Below are positions 24,618-32,995 of a DNA stretch of 44,530 nucleotides, in pieces; within the stretch, counting starts at the first letter, position 1; the number at the start of each line of letters is the position of its first letter. The position numbers were made by a program, and so were the translations under genes. The stretch comes from Candidatus Lambdaproteobacteria bacterium RIFOXYD2_FULL_50_16 (GTDB lineage Bacteria; SAR324; XYD2-FULL-50-16): contig MFNE01000008.1 of assembly GCA_001783695.1 (NCBI GenBank), forward strand, positions 1-44,530, in the 5' to 3' direction. Below the pieces are notes generated by a model, which saw only the letters and a list, made by a program, of their open reading frames with translations, had not been told where the DNA came from and ran no database searches.

Positions 24618-27479
24618 TTAAAGGTCGGCTTGGGCCCAACGGCGTAGGTCGGCTACCATTTCTGGGTAGCGACCCAAGATGCGGGCTAGATCAACTATAT
24701 TAAACATCTGCGCGCTTTCCCCAAGAACCTTGGCCCAATTTTCTAAAGCGGGGCAGCGGCCTTTTTGGCACAAATTAGAAATCTCTTGGGCAAATTCTTC
24801 GACTTGATTAATTACTTGGGTATCTTTGACCTGTTCCCACTTTTCCATCAAGGGGCCTTCGAGCTCGGCAATTAGTTTTTGATCAATCGGAATAAATGTC
24901 GGTGAAGGTTCAACCTTAGATACCCCATTCGCGCCCTCTTGATAGGGCAAAAAGCGTTTTAGGTGGAAAAATAACTCGGACTTGGTCAAAGGTTTTCTTA
25001 GGTATCCTTCGAAGTGTTTTCGAATCTCCTGCTCTGTAGAGCGCATTACCGATGCAGTTACGCAAATAACTGGGATCTTAGTAGTTACCGGATTTTTACT
25101 TAATTCCTTGACCGCTTCCATGCCGTCCATGATGGGCATTTTATAGTCCATCAAAATCAGGTCTGGGGGCTGGTTTGTCGCCATTTGTACTGCTTCGGCG
25201 CCGTCACCGGCCTCTTCAAAACTAAAGGGTTGCCCTTCTAGGTATGCCCGGAAAAGGTCCCGGTTAAGGGCAATGTCGTCCACTAAGAGTAGTCGTGCCG
25301 GGGCAAACTGAATCGTTGATTCATTGGCAATAATCTGCTCTAAAGTGTGGTCAGGGTCAATCTCAGCGATGATCACTTGGGGCAAGGTAAAATAAAACTG
25401 GCAGCCTTGACCTAGGTCGGATTCAACCCAGATCTCCCCACCCATCATTGAAACCAATCTCCGGCAAATGGCCAAACCCAATCCGGTCCCGCCAAAATTA
25501 GCATTGGACTGGCCCGGTGATTGTTCAAAGGCCCCAAAGACAAGGGACTTAAATTGGGGGTCCAGTCCAATGCCGGTGTCTTGAACCAGAAATCTTAGGT
25601 TTACCAATTCAGAGGTTAAAACCAAAACCTCAACGGTAACCTTAATTTGCCCATGGGCGGTAAATTTGATCGCATTACCAACTAAGTTAAGCAACACCTG
25701 GCGCAGCCGGGTTTCATCTAACATTAAACTTGGCGGAACTCGGGGGTCCATTTCTATTACTAACTCCAAGCCTTTTTCCTTGATTTTTTGGGAAAAAATT
25801 TGGGTTACGTCTTGGATCACTTGGGCGATGGATACGGGGGTAATTTCTAAGGTTAATTTACCCGCCTCGACCTTGGATAGGTCTAAGATATCGTTAATCA
25901 AAGCCAAGAGATTTTTGCCAGAAGCATTAATACTTTCTAGGTATTGCTTAGACTGGTTGTCTTTAATTCGACCTTTAAGTATCTCGGCAAACCCCAAAAT
26001 GGCGTTCATAGGGGTTCTGATCTCGTGGCTCATGTTGGCCAAAAATTCGGACTTCGCCCGAGTCGCCTCTTCGGCCCGATCTTTGGCCTTAATCATCTCC
26101 AGTTCTTGCGCCTCTCTTTGCAGCCAAATGTTAAGGGCCATAAAGATGACCGCCCCTAAACAAAAGGTCAGTATAAAAAAGACAATCCCCGCTTTGATCC
26201 TAAGCTGCAAAGCTAAGGTGTCAATTTGCGCTTGGGGGATATAACTTAAAAGGATCAAACCAAAATCAGGTTGCCCTTCCCAAGCGATAGATCCGGCGAA
26301 ATGATTATAAGCTTTGTAAACACCGATCTTATGTTGCACAAACCAGCCCTCTTGGGTTTGAAATACTTCACCTTGAACCCCTTGGTTTTTAATGCGTCTC
26401 CAGGCCTGAGGGAAGTATTGGCTTAAATACCTTTGTCCTACTTGGGGCTCATCAACTATAGCGACCCGGCTTGGTTTTACTTGGTTTCGTTTTTTAAAAC
26501 TGGCTTTTTGATTATTGTGAGCGGTGCCCATGCGAGACTGGTCAAAGATTTGACCGTCTGCATTAGAAATAAAAAGTTGGCTTTGCCCATAGGCGTGAAT
26601 CTGTTGAAGATTGGCCAATAGATGATCTACCGGGAAGTCGAGTAGTACCACCCCTAAACGGTTTCCTTTAAGATCAAAGATGGGCTTTGAGAGTTGCATC
26701 TCCCAATGGGCCGCCAAGTCCTCTGGGTCCTTTTGGAAAAGGAAGGGGGATATATATAAATGGTCTTTGTTTAGGTTTAAGCCCACTTCCACCGCAGGGT
26801 TCGAAATCTTTGGATTTAATCCCGCCTTAGGGGTGATCTGAGCGGTTTTATCATAAAAAACCCGGACCTGCTCCACCCGATTTAGATCAATAAAACTAGC
26901 GGAGGAATAGATCTTGTTAACTTTAGTGAAATTAACAAATTCTTTTTGCAAAATCTTATAGAGTTCATCTGGAGTGAGTTCGCCGTATGCTAAATGGCTT
27001 TGGAGATAGTTGAGGTCTGCGAAAATCATCTCAAGCTGGTGATGGGCACGGTCGTGTTTAATCTGGCCTAGCCGTTCCTCATGTTCGACAATCGCCGATT
27101 GTTGTTCACTAAGCTCGGTGCGGTAATACCCGGTCATCATAACCCCCACCACCAAGGTCACCAGCAAAAAGGGGGCTAAAAACATGCGGAACAAGCGAGG
27201 AAGATATCCTTGCACCTCAATGTCTTGGAGATTAGGTAAAGCCGAAAAAATGGGCCCAACCGTTTGGCTTTTAAAAAAGATAAAATAGGTCACCGGAGTG
27301 ACTACCAAGGTCAGCACACTGGCATCTACCAAAGCCTCTAATAAGGGCGAGCGCAATTCCCCAAACAAGGGGATAAACAACATAATCGCCACTTCAATAG
27401 AAAAGACCAACACCCCGATTTTAAGGAAAATCGGCATCAAATTATTTGCTAGTTGTTGGACCTGTTTCTCTAATGTCAT
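24618..27479 (-). CDS. Hybrid sensor histidine kinase with extracytoplasmic Cache-type sensor
   Basis: A 953-residue protein. Membrane helices lie near residues 14-34, 46-68 and 97-118. A large extracytoplasmic region (about 120-425) has Cache features: the helical start EERLGQIKHDRAHHQLEMIF, then DFPVDHLLANLQQI and FISNADGQIFD. A final helix follows at about 430-455. Then come a short coiled coil, HisKA with His485 (NMSHEIRTPMN), an ATPase domain (DTGIGL, GTGLGLAI) and a receiver with Asp778 (ILMDYKMP, TAS, RKP). The C-terminal 80 residues are helical, without a transfer His, and resemble the C-terminus of the kinase at 18486-21956. It is divergent from the gene at 27669, across a 189-bp gap with no convincing promoter. 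Confidence 0.9.
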   Translation of the reverse strand: MTLEKQVQQLANNLMPIFLKIGVLVFSIEVAIMLFIPLFGELRSPLLEALVDASVLTLVVTPVTYFIFFKSQTVGPIFSALPNLQDIEVQGYLPRLFRMFLAPFLLVTLVVGVMMTGYYRTELSEQQSAIVEHEERLGQIKHDRAHHQLEMIFADLNYLQSHLAYGELTPDELYKILQKEFVNFTKVNKIYSSASFIDLNRVEQVRVFYDKTAQITPKAGLNPKISNPAVEVGLNLNKDHLYISPFLFQKDPEDLAAHWEMQLSKPIFDLKGNRLGVVLLDFPVDHLLANLQQIHAYGQSQLFISNADGQIFDQSRMGTAHNNQKASFKKRNQVKPSRVAIVDEPQVGQRYLSQYFPQAWRRIKNQGVQGEVFQTQEGWFVQHKIGVYKAYNHFAGSIAWEGQPDFGLILLSYIPQAQIDTLALQLRIKAGIVFFILTFCLGAVIFMALNIWLQREAQELEMIKAKDRAEEATRAKSEFLANMSHEIRTPMNAILGFAEILKGRIKDNQSKQYLESINASGKNLLALINDILDLSKVEAGKLTLEITPVSIAQVIQDVTQIFSQKIKEKGLELVIEMDPRVPPSLMLDETRLRQVLLNLVGNAIKFTAHGQIKVTVEVLVLTSELVNLRFLVQDTGIGLDPQFKSLVFGAFEQSPGQSNANFGGTGLGLAICRRLVSMMGGEIWVESDLGQGCQFYFTLPQVIIAEIDPDHTLEQIIANESTIQFAPARLLLVDDIALNRDLFRAYLEGQPFSFEEAGDGAEAVQMATNQPPDLILMDYKMPIMDGMEAVKELSKNPVTTKIPVICVTASVMRSTEQEIRKHFEGYLRKPLTKSELFFHLKRFLPYQEGANGVSKVEPSPTFIPIDQKLIAELEGPLMEKWEQVKDTQVINQVEEFAQEISNLCQKGRCPALENWAKVLGESAQMFNIVDLARILGRYPEMVADLRRWAQADL

Positions 27480-27668
27480 TATGTGTGCATAGACTAAGCT
27501 TACCCTAAATTACAGTGTACTAAAGCTAACATGGGAGCCAACAAATGTCTATTTTTTGTGTGCCCAAAAAACCCTGTTTTTTTAAATTGAGTACTTGGGC
27601 GAAACTTTTGCATATGTTACCCTCTTAACTGTGCCCTGGGCCATAAAGATTTTGGAGGCGACTTGCCA

Positions 27669-29642
27669 ATGAGAACCGATATTTTGGTTGTTGACGACGA
27701 TTTAATATTTCACCAGCTCTACAAAGCCCATTTTGCGCCCGAGGTCAAGGAAGGGCGCTACCGCATCTTTGACGCGCATTATGGCGAAGAGGCGCTTGGC
27801 CTGCTCTCTAAAGAGCCGGGTATTGAGTTGGTGATCAGCGATCTACAAATGCCGGGAATGGACGGATTGGAATTGATGGCCCAGATCCGTAAAACCCGCC
27901 CTGATTTGCCGGTTATTGTGGCCTCAGCCTTTGGTGAGTTGACCAATATTCGCCAAGCCATGAACCAGGGGGCCTTTGACTTTATTAATAAACCAGTCGA
28001 TTTTGCCGATTTAAAACAAACGGTCGAAAAAGCGATCAAGTCGGTGGCCCAGCGCCGCGCCCTTAAGGCAGCCAAGCAAAAAGCAGAGACCGAACTAAGC
28101 CGTTTAGAGCGGACTTTAGAGCAGGTGTCAGGGGGCTTATTTCTACTAGACCCTGCAACCTTCAAATTTGTTTATGCTAACCTCCGAGGTTTAGAAATAT
28201 TAGGATTGCCCTTAAACGAACTTCTTAATCAGGATTTAAGTTTTTTACTTGGGCCAGCAGGACTATCCGCCCAGCTTAACGCTCTGGCCCAATTACAAGC
28301 GGGCAGCATACCCAGGGTTGAGGTAGAGTGCCGCTACGCTACCCAAGGCAACGAGCCTCAACCCTACGAAGCGGTTATTCAATATGCCCAAATGGGCCTT
28401 GACGAGAAGCGTTTGGTGCTGAACCTGTGGAACATTTCCAAACGCAAATTGCTTCAACAAAAACACCAAATGTTGGCCAAAGCGATTGAGCAGGTTAAAG
28501 ACCATATAATGATCACAGATCAAGACAATCACATTCAGTTTGTTAACCCTACCTTCGAAAAAGATACAGGTTATAGCTTGGAGGAGATCGAGGGGAAGAA
28601 TCCAAGTATTTTAAAAAGCGACCGTCATCAGCCCCAATTTTACCAGCGGCTTTGGGAACAAATTTTGAGCGGACGGTCTTGGGAAGGGGAGTTAATCAAT
28701 AAAAAGAAAGACGGTAGTTTCTATTGGGCCGAATCGACCATCTCGCCAGTGTTTGGGGAGGATGGTAAAATAGTTAATTTTGTGCAAGTCGCCCGCGACC
28801 GCACCAAAGAGCGAGCGTTAAAAGCGCAGCTTTTGCAGTCCCAAAAGATGGAGTCCATCGGCACCTTGGCGGGGGGAATAGCCCATGAAATCAACAACCC
28901 GATTGGGTTTGTTTATTCGAACCTAGGCTCATTGCAAGAATACTTGGTAGATTTTATGGACCTGCTCAAGCTCTACCATGGGCTAGAGGTGTTTGTAGAT
29001 ACCTCGGACAAAAAAATTAAACAGGTTATCGACGAAATTGAAGCCAAAAAGAAAGAGGTCGATCTTGAATTTTTGTTATCAGACCTACCTGGCTTGGTTT
29101 CAGATACCCTAGAAGGGGCCGAACGGGTGCGAGGGATTGTGCAAAACCTCAAAGACTTTTCTCATGTCGATTCGGCGATTTTGGAGCCCACTGATCTCAA
29201 TGAGGGCCTGAAAAAAACCCTCAAACTATTAGCGGCAGAGCTTAAATATAAGGTTGAACTTAAAACCGAATTTGGGCTTTTAAAAATGGTGGACGGATTC
29301 CCTCAACAATTAAACCAGGTTTTTTTAAACCTGATCTTAAACGCCGCCCAGTCGATCGAGACCAAAGGCACCATTTCCATCACCACCGAAATGGATAAAG
29401 ACTTTGCGGTTATAAAAATCAAAGATACCGGTTGTGGGATATCCGAAGAAAACCTGTCTCGCCTATTTGAACCCTTTTTTACCACCAAAGACGTGGGCAA
29501 GGGCACTGGGCTTGGTTTGGCGGTTAGTTATAACATAATCAAAAAACACCAAGGTAAAATCCTGGTTGACTCAAAATTGGGCGTCGGGACCCAATTTACC
29601 TTACGCTTACCCCTACACCCCAAACTTATTAACGAGGCCTAG
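27669..29642 (+). CDS. REC-PAS-PAS-histidine kinase
   Basis: A 657-residue soluble kinase. An N-terminal receiver (acceptor Asp58 in VISDLQMPGMDG, NKPVDF) is followed by a helix, a first divergent PAS (about 150-260), a second clear PAS (about 270-390: DHIMITDQDNHIQFVNPTFEKDTGY), then an NtrB-type kinase core with His406 (GGIAHEINNPIGF), a long helical insertion, N box FLNLILNAAQS, DTGCGI and GTGLGLAVS. I start at ATG 27669, 10 nt after GGAGG; the in-frame TTG at 27663 is 4 nt from it and would add two residues. It precedes the triple-receiver gene by 3 nt and is its likely phosphate source. Confidence 0.9.
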   Translation: MRTDILVVDDDLIFHQLYKAHFAPEVKEGRYRIFDAHYGEEALGLLSKEPGIELVISDLQMPGMDGLELMAQIRKTRPDLPVIVASAFGELTNIRQAMNQGAFDFINKPVDFADLKQTVEKAIKSVAQRRALKAAKQKAETELSRLERTLEQVSGGLFLLDPATFKFVYANLRGLEILGLPLNELLNQDLSFLLGPAGLSAQLNALAQLQAGSIPRVEVECRYATQGNEPQPYEAVIQYAQMGLDEKRLVLNLWNISKRKLLQQKHQMLAKAIEQVKDHIMITDQDNHIQFVNPTFEKDTGYSLEEIEGKNPSILKSDRHQPQFYQRLWEQILSGRSWEGELINKKKDGSFYWAESTISPVFGEDGKIVNFVQVARDRTKERALKAQLLQSQKMESIGTLAGGIAHEINNPIGFVYSNLGSLQEYLVDFMDLLKLYHGLEVFVDTSDKKIKQVIDEIEAKKKEVDLEFLLSDLPGLVSDTLEGAERVRGIVQNLKDFSHVDSAILEPTDLNEGLKKTLKLLAAELKYKVELKTEFGLLKMVDGFPQQLNQVFLNLILNAAQSIETKGTISITTEMDKDFAVIKIKDTGCGISEENLSRLFEPFFTTKDVGKGTGLGLAVSYNIIKKHQGKILVDSKLGVGTQFTLRLPLHPKLINEA

Positions 29643-29645
29643 GCG

Positions 29646-31007
29646 ATGGACTATTTAGAATCTATCCGAGCCGATTTAATTCACAAGGCTAAAATTCTGA
29701 TTGTTGACGACGAGCCCCAAATCCTTTCAGCGCTCAAACGCGAATTAAGGGGCGAAGGGTTTCAGATTGTCACCTTAGATAGTCCGATGGAGGCGCTTTT
29801 AGCGATTCAAAGGGAAGAATTTGCTTTGATTGTTTCGGATAATCGAATGCCCGGCATGACAGGGCTCGATTTTTTAGCCAAAGCCAAAACCATCGCCCCG
29901 ATTACCAAACGGATCTTACTGACCGGCAAAACCGAACAAATCGATGCCATTCGCGCCTTTAATTCCGGGGTTATCCACCGTTTTATGGACAAACCTTGGA
30001 GCAAGGAGGAGCTGATCCAGGCGATCAAAGAGGACATTGATGCTTATTTAGTGGTCAAAATGGAGCAGCGTCTAGACCAGATTAAAATGGCCACTATCAA
30101 GCGCCGCAGCGAACAACTCGACTATGCTAATCGCCAACTACTCGAAGCGAAAACCGAGCTTAATTTAGAGCGTAGCAAAAGCGCCGATACCGAGATCGTG
30201 ATTCCTAAAGAGGTAAAGGTCTTACGATTTTTGCTGGTTGATAAAAACCAAGGTGTCGCCAAAGGGCTGGAAGCGGCGCTAAGGAAGGGGGGGGTCGAAA
30301 ACGTGGCGCTTGCCCCTGATGGGCTTGAGGCACTTAACCGGGTGGATAAAGCGGAAGAGATTTTTGACGTGATTATCTCTGAATGGGACCTGGAAAAGGT
30401 CAGTGGCCTGAATTTATTAAAAACCATCCGCGCCCGCCAGGAGTTACCCGTACAACCTCATTTTATCTTTATCACCAGTCTGTCTAACCGTGAAGCGGTT
30501 GAATATGCCCATCTGGCCCATGCAGACGGCTATTTGCTCAAACCCTTTGAGTTGGGTCGCTTAGTAAACCACCTAAACGAGTTGGTTTCAGGATTAGACC
30601 GTCCTCAAAGGCTTTATACCATAACCGGGATTAAAAAAATGCAGGTTTTGGTAGCCAATCCCGATTCGACTAAACGGCTGTTTTTACAAAAGTGTTTAGG
30701 CACGGTGGAGGCTAAGAAATATTTTCTGGCCGATTCGGGAACCAAGGCACTTAACCTTTTGGTAAAAGAGCATATCGACGTGATTTTATACGACGCTACC
30801 CTAAAAGACCCTACCTGGCAGAATCTGCGCCCTAAACTCGAATCGATCGGGTGCAAAAGTGATCAGCCAATTATGGTGACTAATTATCAATCCCCAGATA
30901 AGCCCGAAGAGAGTGGGGTGGAACCGAAGTTTTGGCTGAAGCCCGGCTTTAGCCAGGACGACTTTAACCGGGTTCTGATCGAATCAATGCAAGCGATTGA
31001 GCCTTAA
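29646..31007 (+). CDS. Triple-receiver protein; only REC1 looks fully competent
   Basis: A 453-residue protein with three receiver-like domains and no output domain. REC1 (about 15-135) has ILIVDDE, acceptor Asp65 (SDNRMPGMTG) and DKPWS, a pattern common in RpfG-type regulators; a helical linker (135-195) follows. REC2 (about 198-320) has DK in place of the paired pocket acids and Glu246 at the acceptor position (ISEWDLEKVSG), with TSLS and LLKPFE kept. REC3 (about 328-450) has NP in place of the pocket acids, although an Asp (383, ILYDATLKD) remains. REC2 may mimic a permanently phosphorylated state. The stop abuts the stop of the next, convergent gene. Confidence 0.85.
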   Translation: MDYLESIRADLIHKAKILIVDDEPQILSALKRELRGEGFQIVTLDSPMEALLAIQREEFALIVSDNRMPGMTGLDFLAKAKTIAPITKRILLTGKTEQIDAIRAFNSGVIHRFMDKPWSKEELIQAIKEDIDAYLVVKMEQRLDQIKMATIKRRSEQLDYANRQLLEAKTELNLERSKSADTEIVIPKEVKVLRFLLVDKNQGVAKGLEAALRKGGVENVALAPDGLEALNRVDKAEEIFDVIISEWDLEKVSGLNLLKTIRARQELPVQPHFIFITSLSNREAVEYAHLAHADGYLLKPFELGRLVNHLNELVSGLDRPQRLYTITGIKKMQVLVANPDSTKRLFLQKCLGTVEAKKYFLADSGTKALNLLVKEHIDVILYDATLKDPTWQNLRPKLESIGCKSDQPIMVTNYQSPDKPEESGVEPKFWLKPGFSQDDFNRVLIESMQAIEP

Positions 31008-31706
31008 TTAAAAGCCCACCAAGTTTACAATCGAACGGGCGATACTCGAGATCTTCGCCCGTTTTGTGTTAAAGACTGCGTGGTAATGTTGAGGGTCTGA
31101 GAGGTCCGCCCCTAAAAAATCCATAAAAAACTGCCGCCTGTTTTGGTCGGATTCCGCAATCGCCTGGGTCGCCTCTTCTAGGGTACAAACGGTGCGGGTT
31201 TTAAAACTATTGATCCGGTATTCTAAGGGGGCGATTAGGCGGAAATGGAAGCAATTGGGCAGTTCAGCCGTAATGACCGATCCACCTCGGCCCACAATAA
31301 TAGCGTGACCCGCCGAAGCCACTGAAAACAGAGTATCTGCGATTCGTTTGTATTTATCCTCGTTGCCTTTGCTCCACTGGCGGCTCAACATCGCCTTGAG
31401 CCGATCCACGGCGGCCGCTTTGTCGCCTAAATGTTCTAAAAACTCTTTGGTGAGGTCGTATTCAGCCTCCAGTTTTTCGATCAAGTTGCTGTCAAAGATG
31501 GTCCAAGTATCCCCAGAAATGTCGTCGAGCAGTTCTTTTATGGCTACGGCCAAAGGGAAACCTTCACAGCCAAACTCGCGACTGATCGTGATGCTCCGGC
31601 TCGACATTATTCGGTTCTCGGTTTCCGCTTCTTTTAAAGCCTTCTCCCGCTGCTGCTCTAACCAGGCCTTAATGGTTTGATCTAGCGCCTTTGAATCATC
31701 GGTCAT
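31008..31706 (-). CDS. Cytidylate-kinase-like family protein
   Basis: A 232-residue P-loop protein of the cytidylate-kinase-like family (Cytidylate_kin2). It starts with a 35-residue charged helix (ALDQTIKAWLEQQREKALKEA), then SITISREFGCEGFPLA, the family's phosphate-binding loop in which the usual SGG is replaced by CEG. It continues with GHAIIVGRGGSVITAEL (the usual second motif), FHFRLIAPLEYRI and DQNRRQFFMDFLGAD. It lacks the classical GxxGxGKS loop, so it is probably not a true CMP kinase; the substrate is unknown. It is convergent with the triple-receiver gene with no gap, and divergent from the V-ATPase operon. Confidence 0.8.
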   Translation of the reverse strand: MTDDSKALDQTIKAWLEQQREKALKEAETENRIMSSRSITISREFGCEGFPLAVAIKELLDDISGDTWTIFDSNLIEKLEAEYDLTKEFLEHLGDKAAAVDRLKAMLSRQWSKGNEDKYKRIADTLFSVASAGHAIIVGRGGSVITAELPNCFHFRLIAPLEYRINSFKTRTVCTLEEATQAIAESDQNRRQFFMDFLGADLSDPQHYHAVFNTKRAKISSIARSIVNLVGF

Positions 31707-31763
31707 CTTGTGGCTCCCTCAACCTTAATCTGTCGGCTTTGACAAAGAATTAACAAAAACAAA

Positions 31764-31792
31764 TTCCCAGGATCGTGGCTATAGGCTATCAT
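31764..31792 (+). promoter_or_regulatory. Candidate promoter of the V-ATPase operon
   Basis: TTCCCA (31764-31769, 4 of 6), a 17-bp spacer and TATCAT (31787-31792, 5 of 6), about 40 nt before the atpE start. A perfect TTGACA lies upstream at 31738-31743 but has no -10 at the right distance. Confidence 0.45.
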
Positions 31793-31835
31793 AGAACCAA
31801 CGCTCAAGCAAAGCATATTGAGTCGAGCCAAGCCT

Positions 31836-32471
31836 ATGAACGATCAAGCGATTCGCACCTCAAACCTAGACCGATTGGTTGAACATATCAAGTCGGAAGG
31901 GATAGAACAGGCCCACCGCGAGGCGGCCTTGATCTTGGCCCAAGCAGAAGAAGAACGCTCTCGAATCTTAGACGAGGCCCAAAAACAGGCAGACGCCTTA
32001 ATCGAAGCCAGTGCCCAAAAGGTGTTAAAAGCCGAGCAGGCCATGACCCAACGACTCAAGATGGCCGGGCGCGACTTGGTTTTGTCTTTAGAAGAGGAAT
32101 TGGTTAAACGGCTCCAGAGTTTTTTAGCACTAAAGTTGGCAGAACCCCTAAATACGGCAGACCTAAAAGACTTTATACTGGCCTTGGCCCAAGGTTTTTC
32201 TGGCCAAGGGCCTTTAAATTTGGAAGTAACCCTTCCTCCTGAGGTTTTGACCCGTTTTGAAACCAGCCTGATCGAGGCCTTTAAATCCAGCCTTGCACAA
32301 GATATCAAGCTCAAAGGGGACCCAAAGATAGGGGCTGGTTTATTGATTTGTGAACAAGGTTCTGACTTCTTTTTTGACTTTAGCGCAAACCGGTTGGCCC
32401 AGTGGTTAGCGGGCCATGCAGGGCCTCGTCTCAAGGAACTCTTTGAGCAGGGCGAGGAGCCTAGTCCGTGA
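31836..32471 (+). CDS. atpE: V-type ATP synthase subunit E
   Basis: A 211-residue peripheral-stalk subunit. The N-terminal half is a long helix rich in Ala, Glu and Lys (EQAHREAALILAQAEEERSRILDEAQKQADALIEA), as in E subunits; the C-terminal half is a mixed alpha/beta cap. ATG 31836 is chosen over TTG 31818, which would only add six residues; neither has a strong ribosome binding site. It is the first gene of the seven-gene V-ATPase operon and overlaps the DUF2764 gene by 4 bp (GTGA). Confidence 0.88.
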   Translation: MNDQAIRTSNLDRLVEHIKSEGIEQAHREAALILAQAEEERSRILDEAQKQADALIEASAQKVLKAEQAMTQRLKMAGRDLVLSLEEELVKRLQSFLALKLAEPLNTADLKDFILALAQGFSGQGPLNLEVTLPPEVLTRFETSLIEAFKSSLAQDIKLKGDPKIGAGLLICEQGSDFFFDFSANRLAQWLAGHAGPRLKELFEQGEEPSP

Positions 32472-32995
32472 GTATCCCTTATCTTTTAGCTAGTTTGCCA
32501 CCGCTACAGTTTGAAGAACCAGCTCCCCTAAGTCAGGCCGAGTTTTTAGAAACCTGCGAAGTCTTACCTCCGGGCCAGCACGCGATTTTAGAAAATATTT
32601 TAAATCACCAGCCTGGGGATTTCGGGGTTGAAGCCTACCGGCAATATTTGGATTTTAAGTGGGGACTCGACCACGAACTGGTTCTTTTAAGGGCCCGTCA
32701 GTTAGGGCTTAGCGAACTAGAAGTGCTGTCGCTCGAACCCTTCCCAGAGGCCCCCTTGCCCCAAGCGGGCGATATCTTAAATGCCCATGACCCCCTAGAG
32801 GCGGAAATACTGCGGCTTCATATGCTTTGGGAGCGGGTCAACCTACTTGAGCCCGCCTGTTTACTCAATTTTAGCCAGCTAGTACTTTATACGATCAAGC
32901 TGAGTTTAATATTTAGAAAGGATCATTTTGACCCAGAACGAGGGACCCAAAAACTTAGCCAAGTTTTAGCACAATTAAGTGAGGGGGTCTTATGA
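32468..32995 (+). CDS. DUF2764 protein, V-ATPase-associated
   Basis: A 175-residue protein in the place held by the unnamed gene of spirochaetal and chlamydial V-ATPase operons (from memory, BB0095 in Borrelia and CT309 in Chlamydia). The DUF2764 start is recognisable: YLLASLPPLQFEEPAPLSQAEFL. The remainder is helical (EAYRQYLDFKWGLDHELVLLRARQLG; ILRLHMLWERVNLLEP). No canonical C/d subunit is in the operon, and an all-helical protein at this position is a reasonable candidate for that role. This is inference. GTG start, coupled to atpE; its stop overlaps the atpA start by 4 bp (ATGA). Confidence 0.8.
   Translation: MSIPYLLASLPPLQFEEPAPLSQAEFLETCEVLPPGQHAILENILNHQPGDFGVEAYRQYLDFKWGLDHELVLLRARQLGLSELEVLSLEPFPEAPLPQAGDILNAHDPLEAEILRLHMLWERVNLLEPACLLNFSQLVLYTIKLSLIFRKDHFDPERGTQKLSQVLAQLSEGVL

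Noticed and set aside
25666-26244. 192-codon plus-strand frame antisense to the hybrid kinase
   Set aside because: Complementary to the HisKA/ATPase region of a certain gene; not a protein I can support.
31844-32434. 196-codon minus-strand frame antisense to atpE
   Set aside because: A shadow of the Ala/Glu-rich coding frame of atpE; Ser/Lys-rich composition typical of an antisense frame.
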